The notes under the pieces are model-generated. The model was not told where the DNA came from and did no database searches. It saw nothing but the letters and a program-made list of their open reading frames with translations. The position numbers and the translations under genes were made by a program. From assembly GCA_033398695.1 (NCBI GenBank), contig CM065815.1, positions 142,025,001 to 142,089,000 of the forward strand: a stretch of DNA of 64,000 bases. Reading direction: 5' to 3'. The DNA comes from Orobanche coerulescens. Its lineage: Eukaryota > Streptophyta > Magnoliopsida > Lamiales > Orobanchaceae. Positions 34,401 to 45,241 of the stretch are shown piece after piece (positions within the stretch are counted from its first letter, which is position 1; every line of letters begins with the position of its first letter).

Positions 34401-36793
34401 GTTTGTAGTTATTCCTTTGTTGTTAAATAACGAGCCGGCGGTGTTCTTGCAGTTGATGAACAAAGTCTTTATCGAGTATTTGGATAAGTGTGTCGTCGTC
34501 TTCATTGACGATATTCTTATTTATTCGAGGAACGAGGAAGAGCATGCCCATCATTTGCGGGTAGTATTAGACATTTTGAGGACCGAGCAACTCTATGCAA
34601 AGTTCTCGAAATGTGAGTTACTGAAGGAAGTGATGTTTTGGGTCACGTGATTTCGGTAGGGAGTTCGAGTAGATCCGAGAAAATTGAGGCGGTGTTGGAT
34701 TGGGCATCGCCCACAAATGTGAAGGAGGTCCGTAGTTTCTTGGGTTTGGTGGCTACTACCGTAGGTTCGTGAGGATTCTCAAAACTAGCTCGACCACTTA
34801 CACGATTGCTCAGAAATCCGAGAAGTTAAATGCGGACCGATGAGAGGCGATCGAGTTTTGAGGAGTGAAGAAGCGTTTGACTTCAGCCCCGGTTTTGGCA
34901 TTGCCATGTGGCAACGAGGGTTTCGCCGTTTTTAGCGATGCTTGGTCGTGGTCTTGGGTGCGTATTGATGCAAAGACGGCAAGACCATTGCCTATGCGTC
35001 GAGACAGTTGAGGCCGTATGAGCTTAACTACCCTACTCACGATTTGGAGTTAGCGGCGGTTGTCTTTGCACTCAAGATTTGGCGTCACTATCTTTTCGGC
35101 TCTGCATGTCAGATTTTTACCGATCATAAAAGTCTGAAATACATATTTACTCAGCGAGAGTTGAATATGAGACAGAGGAGGTGGTTAGAGTTGATTAAGG
35201 ATTATGACCTCGAAATCCTTTATCATCCGGGTAAGGCGAATGTCGTGGCCGACGCCTTGAGTCGGAAACCGATTGCGTTGCGAACGCTTGAGGTCCTTAC
35301 GCCTCAGTCTGAGCTTCGGCGGGCTTTGATCGGGTTAGATGTTGAGGTTTTGCTGCCTGGATCTGTCGGGCAACTTTGTGCCTTAGAAATTTCGTCGTCT
35401 TTGATCGATGAAATTAAACTGAAGCAATTAGAGGATCCGATGATTACTCAAATCCGAGAGAACGTTCTTAAAGGAAAGTCTCTGGGTTTGTGATTCACGA
35501 GGATGGTGTTTTGAGATTCAGTCGGCTTTGTGTGCCGAGCGATCCAGGGTTGCGGCAGGTATTTTGCGTGAGGCCCATTCCACACCCTATTCCGTTCATC
35601 TGGCTCGAGTAAGATGTACAAGGACACGAGGAGGAACTTGGTGGAATGATATGAAGGAGGAAGTCGCACGGTTTGTGGCGAGATGTTTGACTTGCCGGCG
35701 AGTCAAAATCGAGCATCGGCCCATTTGAGTTATTGCGTCACTTCCGTTCGGAATGGAAATGGGAAGATATATCGATGGATTTCATTACGAGTTTGCCGAG
35801 ATCGAGATCGTGCATGAATATGGTTTGGGTGATTGTTGATCGTCGACCAAGTCGGCACATTTTACGGGCATCAAGGACACTTGGGGCGGAGAAGTTGGCC
35901 CGTATATTTGTCGCCTGATTGTGAGGCTTCACGGTACTCGAAGTCTATCGTTTCGGATCGTGATGGCCGTTTCGTATCGCACTTTTGGCAAGCGGTGCAT
36001 AAGGCGTTGGGTACCGTTTGCATTTGAGTACCTCTTTCCATCCTCGATTAGATGGGCGGTCGAACGCACTATCCAGACGTTCGAGGATATGTTGCGTGCG
36101 TGCGCTCTCGATTGAGCGGCGGCGGGAGGAGCATTTGCCATTGATCAAATTCACGTACAACAATAGTTTGCAGCGTCGATCGGATGGCACCGTATGAGGC
36201 ACTTTATGGCGGCGATGTCGGTCACCGATTTGTTGGAATGAGGCGTCCGATTTAGTCGGGACCGAGCCGGATGTCGTTTTAGAGATGAGGCGGAAGATAG
36301 AATTAATTCGAACGGATGTTGACGGCCCAGTCGGCGAAGTCATATGCCGATGTCCGTCGTAGACCTTTAGAATTTGAGGTGGGAGACCACGTTTTCTTGA
36401 AGGTGTCGCCAACGAGAGGAGTTTTCCGTTTCGGGAAGAAGGGAAGTTGAGTCCGAGATTTATTGGACCCTTCGAGATTCTCGAGCGAGTCGGTGGGTTA
36501 GCATACCGTTTGGTGTTACCTCGGCCTTGAGTCATGTTCATAGCGTTTTCATGTTTCCCGGTGAGGAAATATGTTAGGATCCTAGTCACGTCATCGATTA
36601 TGGCGAGATTGATATTCTGAAGATATTACTTTCGAGGAGCGTCCTTTGAAGATTTTGGAGCATCGTGAGAAACGACCGAGGCATAAGACCATCCCTTTGG
36701 TCAAAGTGCGGTGGTCGAGACATGGTGTCGAGGAGGCAACTTGGGAAACCAGGGATAGCATGCGTGCTAGGTACCTGAGTTGTTTGTTTCTTA
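34401..36793 (+). pseudogene. RE1 pol: RT palm, RNase H, integrase, chromodomain
   Basis: Pieces in several frames. RT palm at 34430-34640 has the catalytic FIDDILIYS intact. RNase H at about 34850-35280 includes the stretch [13 protein letters not shown] and VADALSRKP in an open frame 35008-35493. Integrase at about 35540-36140 has MDFI, SDRDGRF and the TFEDMLRACALD region. The chromodomain tail at 36646-36760 (TIPLVKVRWSRHGVEEATWE) ends at a TAA near 36793. Breaks often sit where RE2 has CAG or CTG. The domain set is complete, so the element may be coding in reality. Confidence 0.88.
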
Positions 36794-36816
36794 AGTTTCG
36801 GACGAAACTTATTTTT

Positions 36817-36828
36817 AGAGGGGTAGAA
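36817..36828 (+). promoter_or_regulatory. RE1 polypurine tract
   Basis: AGAGGGGTAGAA directly before the 3' LTR; identical in RE2 (56069-56080). Confidence 0.88.
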
Positions 36829-38907
36829 TGTAATATCCGGTATTTTCTTTCCCTTGTATTTTCATTTTAGTATATTTCTCGGTCATAGTGACCCCGTGTA
36901 TCTTTCGGTATGTCCTTCTGTCAAGCTGTTGAACCTGTATTCTCGTTATTGTTCATTGTTTCAACTTTCCTCATATGAGTTCGACTTTGTTAGATCACCA
37001 TTAATTTTTGGTGACTCCAAAAATTATAAATCTTTGCAATATTATAGAACATCGAGTTAGCTTTCCAATGGTTCAAGCGGTGAGTCAATCGGAGTCGGAC
37101 GAGAGAGTTATGGTCGTTTGATTTTGGCGATCACTGCGGTCGAACTCGGCCGTGTCGTCGACACGGCCCGTGCCGTACTCGTCCGGGCGCGAAAGTTTGT
37201 CTCGGGACCGGCGGTGTCGTCCGACACGGCCGTGCCGTACTCGTCGGAAATGCGAGCCGTGCCGACACGCCGGCCGTGTTCCGAGGACACGGTCGAGTCA
37301 TCTTGAAGTCGGCGTCGGACGAGTCACTGTCGGGAGGCCCTCGCGCCGCGACCGTGTCAAGCGGGACACGGTCGAGTCCTGTCGGCAGTGTGCAACACGG
37401 CCGTGTCAAGCGGGGACACGGTCGAGTCTGTCGGCGGTGTGCAACACGACCGTGCCGATCGGCACGGGCCGTGTCCGGCAGGCAGTCAACCCCTATAAAT
37501 TCATTTTTTTCAGCATTTTAGCCCATTTCTCTCCTTTTCTTCACCTTCAACCGAGAGAGTAAGCTTGAGGGAGGGTTTTTCCTTCACAAATCATTTGAGT
37601 GTTTGATTTTCTTCATCTCCTTTTGATCGTGAAGNNCGGACAATCAATCCAACGCGTGTTCTACGGATCTTAGTACTTGAATCTCCGAAGGTAACATCTC
37701 TAGAAACCTATTTTCGATTAATTTGGGGGTTTTGGGTTTTTCTTCCGATTAGTCCCGTTTTGTTGGTGGATTCTTGATGAATACGATTAATATTGTTAGT
37801 ATCTTTAGTTTCCTACGGATTCATGGATATTTTGCGGATTTTTACGGAATCGAGAGGGTTTGGTTGTGGTCCGCCCTCGTTGTTATTTTTGGTATGAATA
37901 TACATGAATCGTAGGCGGGTTTTCGGGTGTATTCCATTTCCGTATTCGACTAGAGTTGGTTGTAATTATGTTCTTCGAATCGTTAGGTTTGGTTCCGTTG
38001 ATTCCTAGTGTTCGTCGGTGATTATCCTTTCCGTTCGTTGCGTCATCAAAATATTCAAGGCAAGTAATTCTTGGAAACCTTTATGCTTAACGTGAAATGG
38101 TAATGTATATTGTGTGTGCTTTACTCACCTCGGGAGGGTCCGACGGGGCCTCGAGGGAATCTATGGCTTCGTCTGGATTCATGAGTTTGATTCGCTAGAC
38201 TCGGGAGGGTCCTTAGAGGCCTCGAGTGGGATTCGTGGCTTCGTCCGGTCTAGGTGACGTGTGGTGCTTGACTTGTTTTATGAATGTGGCCAGCTCGGGA
38301 GGGTCCTTAGAGGCCTCGAGTGGGATTCGTGGCTTCCCGGTCTAGGCAAATTAATTGTATTTGTTTGTTTAGGAAAAGACATGTCTTATTTTGGTTTTCG
38401 AAATGATATTGGTGCATGTACTATGGAATGTGTAAGCGATTGGTTTGCCTTGATTACTTGTACTAGCGTAATTGCTAACCCCTCTGGGGACCCGTTTTGG
38501 GGAAATTCTTGTTATGGATTTCAGTTATGATTATCCGGACGGCGGGCACACAGACGATACGAGGATGTTGGCCAGGGTCATTGACATGTGCATTTGGGTC
38601 TTTCTATTTCTTTCGTCCACTTCGATTTGGTTGTTTTCTATATTTATAAACTGATAGACTGTACTCGCGAGTACTTAGGCTTTTCAAATTCAACTCCGTG
38701 TTGTACTACTTTTAAATTGTTACATTGTTGGTTGATGATCATTTCGCCGGTTGCTCCGGGCGTAACTTTTTATGTCTTATAATTAAATGTGTGTCCTCGC
38801 TAACCGGGATGGTTAGTCGAGTGGAGTTTTCTTGTTTGTAGCCTGGTGGGTCCCATGTGGGGGGTCCACGGCGCTGTAATATACTCTGAATATCTCGGGG
38901 TGTTACA
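36829..38907 (+). repeat. RE1 3' LTR
   Basis: Pairs with 29905-32008. It includes two undetermined bases (37635-37636) where the 5' LTR reads CC. Short indels against the 5' LTR cluster in the palindrome array. It ends GGGGTGTTACA, followed by AATTT. Confidence 0.95.
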
Positions 38908-38912
38908 AATTT

Positions 38913-39713
38913 TTAGCGTGGAAAACCCCTCAAGACGAGAGTAAAAACGACGGGACCGAAGCCGCTTAAATCTACTATCACCAATTCACAATGCACGATT
39001 CGTCCCTAGTACAAACTAGAGGTATACAACGATAATCTTCAAATACTTGGTAATAAACAATCTTCAAGTATTTGGAATACACAACAACTCTGAATCGAAT
39101 AGACTTCTCAAAAATATTTTTAACAATTAAGATTCTTACTTTTGATGGTCATCTTCTTCAAGATTCTTCATGTTGACGGTTAAGTTAAAGAACATTGAGC
39201 TTTTACCTCTGAATTTTTCTTGTTTTCTTGCCCTCTTTTCTAGCATTTGATAAATATTTGCTCCCTTTTAGTACTCAAAAAAATAACATAAACGTGAAAG
39301 ATATAGCAGGAACTGACAGATAATTGATCGAGAACATACTTGAATTTCTGTTATAAAACCAACTTACAAAACCAGCTATTTGAGCTTGGTCTTGGACTAT
39401 TGGTTTATAATGTAGCATGGCAAAGGAAAACATGTTTCCACTATTGTTTTATGCATCTTCTTGCATCAACACCATTGCTGAAGGATTTAAACTCTAATCT
39501 CCTGGACATTTGAGAATGTTACTACTGAAATTTATCTTCTTCATGCAAGGTGGCTCCAGCTGATTTTGTTGAGAAAAACTTGAACTGGTGAAGTGTCTTG
39601 CTCAATTAAATCCTAAACTAGTTATATTTCAATCACTTAAGGTTGCAGTATAACTTGCTTTCCTATCATCTGTACATTCATTATCTTCATTTTCACTTTT
39701 ATGATGTTTGCAG
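38913..39713 (+). other. CACTA interior right of RE1, intron-like
   Basis: AT-rich, intron-like sequence ending in a pyrimidine-rich stretch and TTTGCAG (39707-39713). No gene recognised. Confidence 0.4.
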
Positions 39714-39851
39714 GCATACAAAGCCAATGTCATCTGCCCTAACAAACACCAATCTGATCCGAAGAAGTTCTACAAGAATCAACTCCTCGAAAGTGAGACT
39801 TATATTGGTAGCCATGTGGAATGCCTAGAAAGTGGGGTTTTCAGATCTGAT
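39714..39851 (+). pseudogene. Captured exon resembling DNA polymerase epsilon catalytic subunit
   Basis: After a consensus TTTGCAG acceptor the frame reads [20 protein letters not shown] and [18 protein letters not shown] then VFRSD. This matches the Pol2/POLE family text LLESETYVGGHVE-LE-GVFRSD that I know from yeast and plants; one conserved Gly is Ser here. It covers about 46 residues with none of the polymerase or exonuclease motifs. The similarity ends within the exon, at RSD. It is a gene fragment carried by the CACTA-type element, oriented as the element's plus strand, and not a functional polymerase gene. Confidence 0.78.
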
Positions 39852-40189
39852 CACAATAGTTAGATGCTTGTCAGATGCATCAAAGAAGATTGCAATTGTA
39901 GTTATTGTTTCAACGGCAACTACGGGAACGATTGTGCATGGTCAATGATTGGTGGACTTTTAACATAAAGTTCTAGTAATTGACGTCGTTCCAGGAGAAG
40001 AGGGACAAAGTTTGTTTATGAATTTGAACAAATAATGAATTTAATTAGTGCATTGTGTGATATTAAAATGATGTGGGCGTGGTGATATTGGAATTTGTGT
40101 TATTTATAGTTGATTAGTTAATAATTGTACAAGTATGAAAAAAATTAAAGAAAAAATATTTAGAAAAATTATATTATTGTGGTTAAATT
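39852..40189 (+). other. CACTA interior, unassigned
   Basis: A possible further captured stretch (39860-40015) is followed by AT-rich sequence. No product recognised. Confidence 0.35.
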
Positions 40190-40577
40190 ATGTCTGATTT
40201 ATCACTGCTAAAGGAGGTGACAAAATTAGAAGTCACGGAACATTTGTCACCTCCAACAGCGGTGATAAAGTTGGATAGTAGTCATTGTTTATAGAGGTGA
40301 CAATATGAGGTGACAAATAAAGATATTTGTCACCTTCATGGGCAGTGACAAATTAAAAGAGTTGTCACCTCTCATGACAGTGACAAATACAGTGACTAAT
40401 GTTTTTTATGTACTTTTTTTTTTATGTGTAAATTTAGCGGTGATAATCGAATTTTGTCACCTCCAGTAGCAGTGAAAAAGGAATTTGTCACCACCGAAAA
40501 TGTCACCTCAATAGCAGTGACAAAAGCCATTTGTCACTGCTTTTGAAGGTGACAAATCGGCCATTTTGGTGTAGTGT
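40190..40577 (+). repeat. CACTA 3' terminus with subterminal GTGACAA/TTGTCAC array
   Basis: At least 14 copies of TTGTCAC or GTGACAA in both orientations in about 360 bases. Many pair as hairpins, such as TTTGTCACTGC ... GGTGACAAA. The terminus GGCCATTTTGGTGTAGTG follows. Subterminal repeats of this kind are transposase-binding sites in En/Spm elements. Confidence 0.85.
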
Positions 40578-41735
40578 TTTGTTCAAATTTTTCCCACCCA
40601 ACAAGACAATGAAGCTAGAAGGTGAGATTACTCAATTTTATGAACTGGACTCCGAACCGTTATATGAAGCTTGGGAATGTTTCAAAGATCTACTAAGGCG
40701 ATGCCCTCGACACGGTTTCCCCGAAGACCAACAAATGTGTTTCTTTTACAATGGTCTTATGGGAGAAACAAGAAATTTTATTGATGCTTCCGCGGGAGGG
40801 GCATTGCTAGCAAGGAGCGATGAAGAAGCTTATGGATTGATAGAAGAAATGGCTATAAATAGCTATCAATGGCCGATGGAAAGAGCAAATGTTAGAAGGG
40901 TGGCTGAGATATCTGATCCGGATCCTATCAAGGCACTAACCGCGCAAATGACAATGTTAGCTACTCAGTTGGGGGCTCTAACAAAAGGAGGTGATTCGAA
41001 GATAGCTCCTCAAGGAAGTTAAAGTTTACTACCATCCGACCCATTGGAGGAGGCACATTAGATTAATAATCGGAATTACAACAATTTCCGAAATAATCCA
41101 CCGCCGGGTTTCTACCATCCCTCCAACCGAAATCATGAAAATTTTAGCTATGCTAATCAAAAGAATGCCTTGCAACCACCGGCCAGATTCAAAGTGTCAA
41201 ATGGTGAGATAATTGAAGAAGCAAAGCCGACGTCAAATCTCGAGAATATTCTAGCTACCTTTATGATGGAGACAAAAAGCCGATTTAGTCGAGATGAGGA
41301 AAAATTAGACAAAATCGAAGGCCATGTCACTCAATTAGCTACCACCATGGGAGCTCAAATGAAAAATCTTGAAACTCAAATTGGACAATTGGCTAAAGTT
41401 GTCGGGAGTCAACATCACTGGGGGCAATTTCCGAGCAATACCGAAGTGAATCCAAAAGAATCTTGTCAAGCTATTACCTTAAGAAGTGGTACGAATTATG
41501 AAGGGCTAAAGATGCCAATGGTCCAACAAAGCGAGGGAGCCAAGGAGGATCGAATCGAAAGTGTAGAGGAAGAAGGGAAGCATGATACATCCAAGGGGGC
41601 TGAGAAGCCTAAAATATATTCTAACTCTACTTCTACTCCTAACGTCCCCCTCACTTTTCCTAAACGTTTTAAAAAGAAAAAGTTAGATGCACAATTCACA
41701 AAATTTTTAGACATCTTCAAGAAAATTTACCTGAG
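40578..41735 (+). pseudogene. ATH+ gag, C-terminal part
   Basis: The gag resumes after the CACTA end: KFFPPNKTMKLEGEI, LYEAWECFKDLLRRCPRHGF, then the NGL segment to APQGS, where a stop falls at 41020. After a short gap with a second stop it continues from 41170: the coiled-coil-like stretch DEEKLDKIEGHVTQLATTM, IGQLAKVVGS, then AITLRSGTNYEG and VPLTFPKR-KKKKLDAQF. These are all Athila gag signatures up to the protease border. It joins copia sequence at 41735 with no target duplication visible. Confidence 0.87.
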
Positions 41736-42592
41736 ATGTATGGCCTTGTGCACTTGGAGGAGCTGGGTCTCCATGAGGTTCCAAGTGATAGCCAAGTGAT
41801 CGACCCAACGACCTATGACCAGGCGATGGTGGATGTAGACTCCGCGAAATGGTGTGAAGCTATGGAAGCTGAGATATACTCAATGCATGTTAATCAGGTC
41901 TGGACTCTAGTAAACTGCCCCAAGGGCATAATGCCTATTGAGAACAAGTGGATCTACAAGCGAAAGACTGATGGTGATAGCAAGGTTGATGCCTATAAGG
42001 CCAGACTTGTGGCAAAGGGTTATACCCAAAAGGAAGGGATCGATTATCATGTTACCTTCTCGCCCGTAGCTATGATCATGTCTATTCGCATGATGCTTGC
42101 TATAGCTGTCTACCACAATTATGAGATATGGAAAATGGACGTAAAGACAGCTTTCCTTAATGGATTCCTCGAGGAGGAAATCTATATGGAGCAGCCTAAA
42201 GGCTTTGTGTCCGAGGTCGATATTTAGAAAGTGTGCAAACTTCAGCGTTCCATTTATGGACTGAAGCAAGCGTTGCGTAGTTGGAACCTTCATTTTGACG
42301 AGGCAGTCAAAGATTTTGACTTCGTGCAAAATGAAGAGGAACTTGTGTATACAAGAGGGTTAGTGGGAGCAAGATCGCATTCTTAGTACTATATGCAGAT
42401 GCCATTCTACTAATAGGAAATGATGTGGGAATGCTCAGTTCTATGAAAGCTTGGCTTTCGAGTAATTTCTCCATGAAAGACTTAGGATAAGCAACCTATA
42501 ATCTTGGTATTCGGCTCTACCAGGATAGAGCGAAGAGAACGATAGGTCTTTCCCAAGCCCTTTATATAGATAGAATCTTTAAGCGATTTAAG
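41736..42592 (+). pseudogene. Copia reverse transcriptase, partial
   Basis: RVT_2-type RT: MEAEIYSMHVNQVWTLV, NKWIYKRKTDGDSKVDAYKARLVAKGYTQKEG, then WKMDVKTAFLNG-LEEEIYMEQP. A TAG stop lies at about 42225 in the VDI-KVC context. SIYGLKQA follows, then frame breaks. The catalytic loop at about 42390 reads Y-A-D-A where Y-x-D-D is required, so the enzyme would be inactive even if the frames were whole. Confidence 0.9.
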
Positions 42593-43318
42593 ATGGATGA
42601 TTCTAAAAGAGGGTTCCTTCCGATGCGACACGGAATAAAACTCACCTCGAAGATGTGTACTCAAAGTGAGGAAAAACGAAAGGAAATTAGTAATATACCA
42701 TATGCTTCAGCTGTGGGTAGCCTTATGTATGCTATATTATGTACGAGACCTGACACTGCGCATGCTGTGAGCGTGGTAAGTAGGTTTCAGGCAAACCCAG
42801 GTAAGGAACATTGGACTGCCGTAAAGAACGTTCTCAAGTACTTGAGAAGGACTAAAGATATGGTTCTTATGTATGGAGGTGGAGAATTGGATGTGGTGGG
42901 ATTCACTGATTCGGACTTCCAAGGAAAGAAAGACGACTCAATGTCTACTTCTGGCTACATATTTACTCTTAATGGAGGAGCAGTATCTTGGCGTAGCACC
43001 AAGCAAAGCACGACTGCTGGTTCCACCTGTCAGGCTGAGTATAAAGCAGCCTCGGAGGCTTCCAAGGAAAGGTTCTGGATTAAGAAGTTTCTGAGAGAAT
43101 TTCAAGTGATACCATGTGCTGAGCTGCCTGTTCTGCTATATTGCGACAACTACGGAGCTGTAGCGCAGGCTAAGGAGCTGAGGTTTCACAACAGTACCAA
43201 ACACATTGAGAGGAAGTATCATCTCGTACGAGAATTTGTTCGCAAGGGATATATTGTGCTGCATAGAGCAGACTCAGCCGACAACGTCGCTGATCCACTG
43301 ACCAAGTCACTTTCTTAG
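42593..43318 (+). CDS. Copia RNase H domain, open
   Basis: A frame of 241 codons: the RT tail (YASAVGSLMYAILCTRPDTAHAV) then copia RNase H with DVVGFTDSDFQG, the SW-RSTKQSTTAGSTCQAEY segment, the CDNYGA segment, and ADPLTKSLS at the pol end. Acidic residues in TDSD, QAEY and CDN are present, so the domain itself looks preserved. The ATG is internal to pol. It would degrade RNA in hybrids during cDNA synthesis. Confidence 0.88.
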   Translation: MDDSKRGFLPMRHGIKLTSKMCTQSEEKRKEISNIPYASAVGSLMYAILCTRPDTAHAVSVVSRFQANPGKEHWTAVKNVLKYLRRTKDMVLMYGGGELDVVGFTDSDFQGKKDDSMSTSGYIFTLNGGAVSWRSTKQSTTAGSTCQAEYKAASEASKERFWIKKFLREFQVIPCAELPVLLYCDNYGAVAQAKELRFHNSTKHIERKYHLVREFVRKGYIVLHRADSADNVADPLTKSLS

Positions 43319-43381
43319 ACTAGTTTAGAGAGTCATCTGGAGAACATGGGTATTAGATACCATAGTGTGTTGCATTGAGTG

Positions 43382-43393
43382 CAAGTGGGAGAT
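43382..43393 (+). promoter_or_regulatory. Copia polypurine tract
   Basis: CAAGTGGGAGAT, a typical copia PPT, abuts the LTR start at 43394. Confidence 0.85.
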
Positions 43394-45241
43394 TGTTAGG
43401 AGTATGCCCTCGAATGCCACTCAGAGGATGTTGAATGAGGGCATTATACTTGTTATTATGTAAATCACTATCATAAGGCAATGAATGTTTCTTTATTTAC
43501 TGGCAGTTACTGGCATTCCTAACTCGTAAATATATATATAGAAACTAGTCCGTGTATTTGAGAGCAAAACAGTCCACTTCTTATTGGATAAGGGGATCGG
43601 CACTGGAAAGGTTTATAGCTCAAATACTTAATCGTTCGCAAGTCGATGAAACCTGACTGGGCATTAAGTTTATGTGAAGACTTGTATGACGTGTTCTTTG
43701 ACGTGGAAAGTGCCTGTCGAACACTAATGGTTAGTGGAAGCACACATTATAGGTATGCTAATTGGATTAGTATACTCGAACTGACTCACCCTCGATTCGT
43801 CACACGGATTTTACTCTGGGACAGTCAATGATAGAATCGAAAGGTTGTTCGTGAACCTTCGACTAGAGGATTTAGTCGGAATGTGCTTGTGACGTTAAGA
43901 TTTTCATTAGAGTAGTTTGACCCAGAAAATCGGAAGGTGGGGGTCAACCTCGACGTGTGTCTTGATGGGCAAGTAGCAGGTCCTACTGAATACCAAGATA
44001 GAATTCTTTCTCCTGTTAGTGAACGGGTTATATGTCCTATGTGGTTATTGGCAGATGAGATCATAAGTCTTTGGCCAAAGCATTGGACCTAGTTGTATTG
44101 GATACACGAGAGCTCGATGATCTCGATTTGCATTAACTCATGCATAGAGTCAAGTATAGATAGGGTTTGACTGACCGTGACCCTATAACTTTATCGGGAC
44201 ATTTGAAAGAAGGGTTTATATATTCACGACGGAATGGTTCTTGAATGATCCCCATTATTCGTTCTCAGTTGGGGTACAGTGTAGGCCGCCAGGCTAGCTA
44301 GGTGGTGCTACTACTCTTTGGTTCCTCCCATTGCTGACTGAGACGGACCTACCGATTCGCGCAATAGGATTGACAACGGATGAATCAAGCTTATTCTCTC
44401 ATTATGAATATTAGATATCTAATTTATTGGTACATTGGATGTCTAAATTGATTTATTGGATAAATTGATTTACGGCCTAATGAATTAAATAAATTACTGG
44501 GTGATTAATTTAATTCATGAATATAATTATTTCTTCGAGAAATTAATTATGTTATTATTTTGATATTATTAATTAATTGGATTAATTAACTGATATAAAT
44601 ACACCGGAACGAAATCAGAGTTTATCTGTTTGGTCTCACGGGAGTCCGAAACGGACCGAACTTTTTGCTACCCTTCTAGATGGCCGCCCCCTTGTCTTCC
44701 ACCTAATGTGGTGGAAGACTTCATGATTTAATATCATGAATTTTTTATCAATAGGGGACATGGAATCTCTTTTATTATGAAAAGTGATTTGATGAGTTGT
44801 TGATTGAAGAACAAAAAAAGAGTAGACTAACTCTTCCTCACATGCTCAATTTGGCAATCATACGTGATAGAGTGAAAAAAAGAACTTAGATTTCCTTTCA
44901 ATTGTCTTCATCTTCTTCTTCATTTCTTCTTGGTAGTTCTTGGAGAAAAATGAAGAAATCAAAGAGAGATAGTGAGTTATACACTTAGAGTGCTATAATC
45001 ACAATCGAAAGCTTCATCATCCTAGCTCTAGCCGTATCCTTGGAGGATAGCAAGGTGATCGTCTTTTCGTTCGTCTCTATGGCGTGTGGCAAGTAGAGAC
45101 GCGGTGCTTTCGGCGTTGGATCATCCAAGAACTTGGAGCGTTTGGATCGTAGGGAAATCAACTAAAGCTTGGGGAACAGCTCAAGAGAAGGACACCATTC
45201 AAATCAACGGACTACAAGTTATAAGCATCACTATAGACAAC
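43394..45241 (+). repeat. Copia 3' LTR (right end uncertain)
   Basis: Starts TGTTAGGAGTATGCCC. A TATA box (TATAAATA) lies at 44594, and the downstream leader is CT-rich near 44890-44940. The exact right end before the Athila LTR at 45242 cannot be fixed without a second LTR. No gene in this interval. Confidence 0.7.

Larger units (their letters stand above)
29905..38907 (+). mobile_element. RE1: complete Tekay-like gypsy element
   Basis: LTRs 29905-32008 and 36829-38907 start TGTAATATCCGG and end GGGGTGTTACA. The 5-bp duplication AATTT is exact at 29900-29904 and 38908-38912. PBS 32014-32025 and PPT 36817-36828 are present. Internal order is gag, zinc knuckles, protease, RT, RNase H, integrase, chromodomain. 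All domains are present but split by single-base frame breaks. The exact TSD and very similar LTRs suggest a recent insertion. Confidence 0.96.
28603..40577 (+). mobile_element. CACTA-type DNA transposon with captured host exons
   Basis: The right terminus reads GGCCATTTTGGTGTAGTG (40560-40577), the inverted form of a CACTACACCAAAA end. It is preceded by a dense subterminal GTGACAA/TTGTCAC array, as in En/Spm elements. It interrupts Athila gag, and the T counts at the two junctions (five on the left, four on the right) allow a 3-bp TTT duplication. The left end (28603, AAAATGTCTC) lacks the CACTACACC terminus and is unresolved. With nested RE1 removed it is about 3 kb. It encodes no transposase that I can see, so it is probably a non-autonomous gene-fragment carrier. 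Confidence 0.7.
26510..41735 (+). mobile_element. Athila-like element, 5' half (ATH+)
   Basis: The 5' LTR (26510-27912), tRNA-Asp PBS and gag are in order. Gag is split by a CACTA-type insertion (28603-40577) and ends at 41735, where copia sequence begins. Its protease, pol and 3' LTR are missing. The PBS type and gag text place it in the Athila/Tat branch of gypsy, not the chromovirus branch of RE1-RE5. Confidence 0.85.
41736..45241 (+). mobile_element. Copia element, 3' half
   Basis: It starts abruptly inside RT. RT, RNase H, PPT and a 3' LTR beginning TGTTAGGAGTATGCCC follow. The 5' LTR, gag, protease and integrase are missing. It lies between the broken end of ATH+ and the start of the inverted Athila LTR. 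Confidence 0.8.

Noticed and set aside
39714..39851. A functional DNA polymerase epsilon gene
   Set aside because: Only one partial exon of about 46 residues, with no polymerase or exonuclease motifs, inside a transposon.
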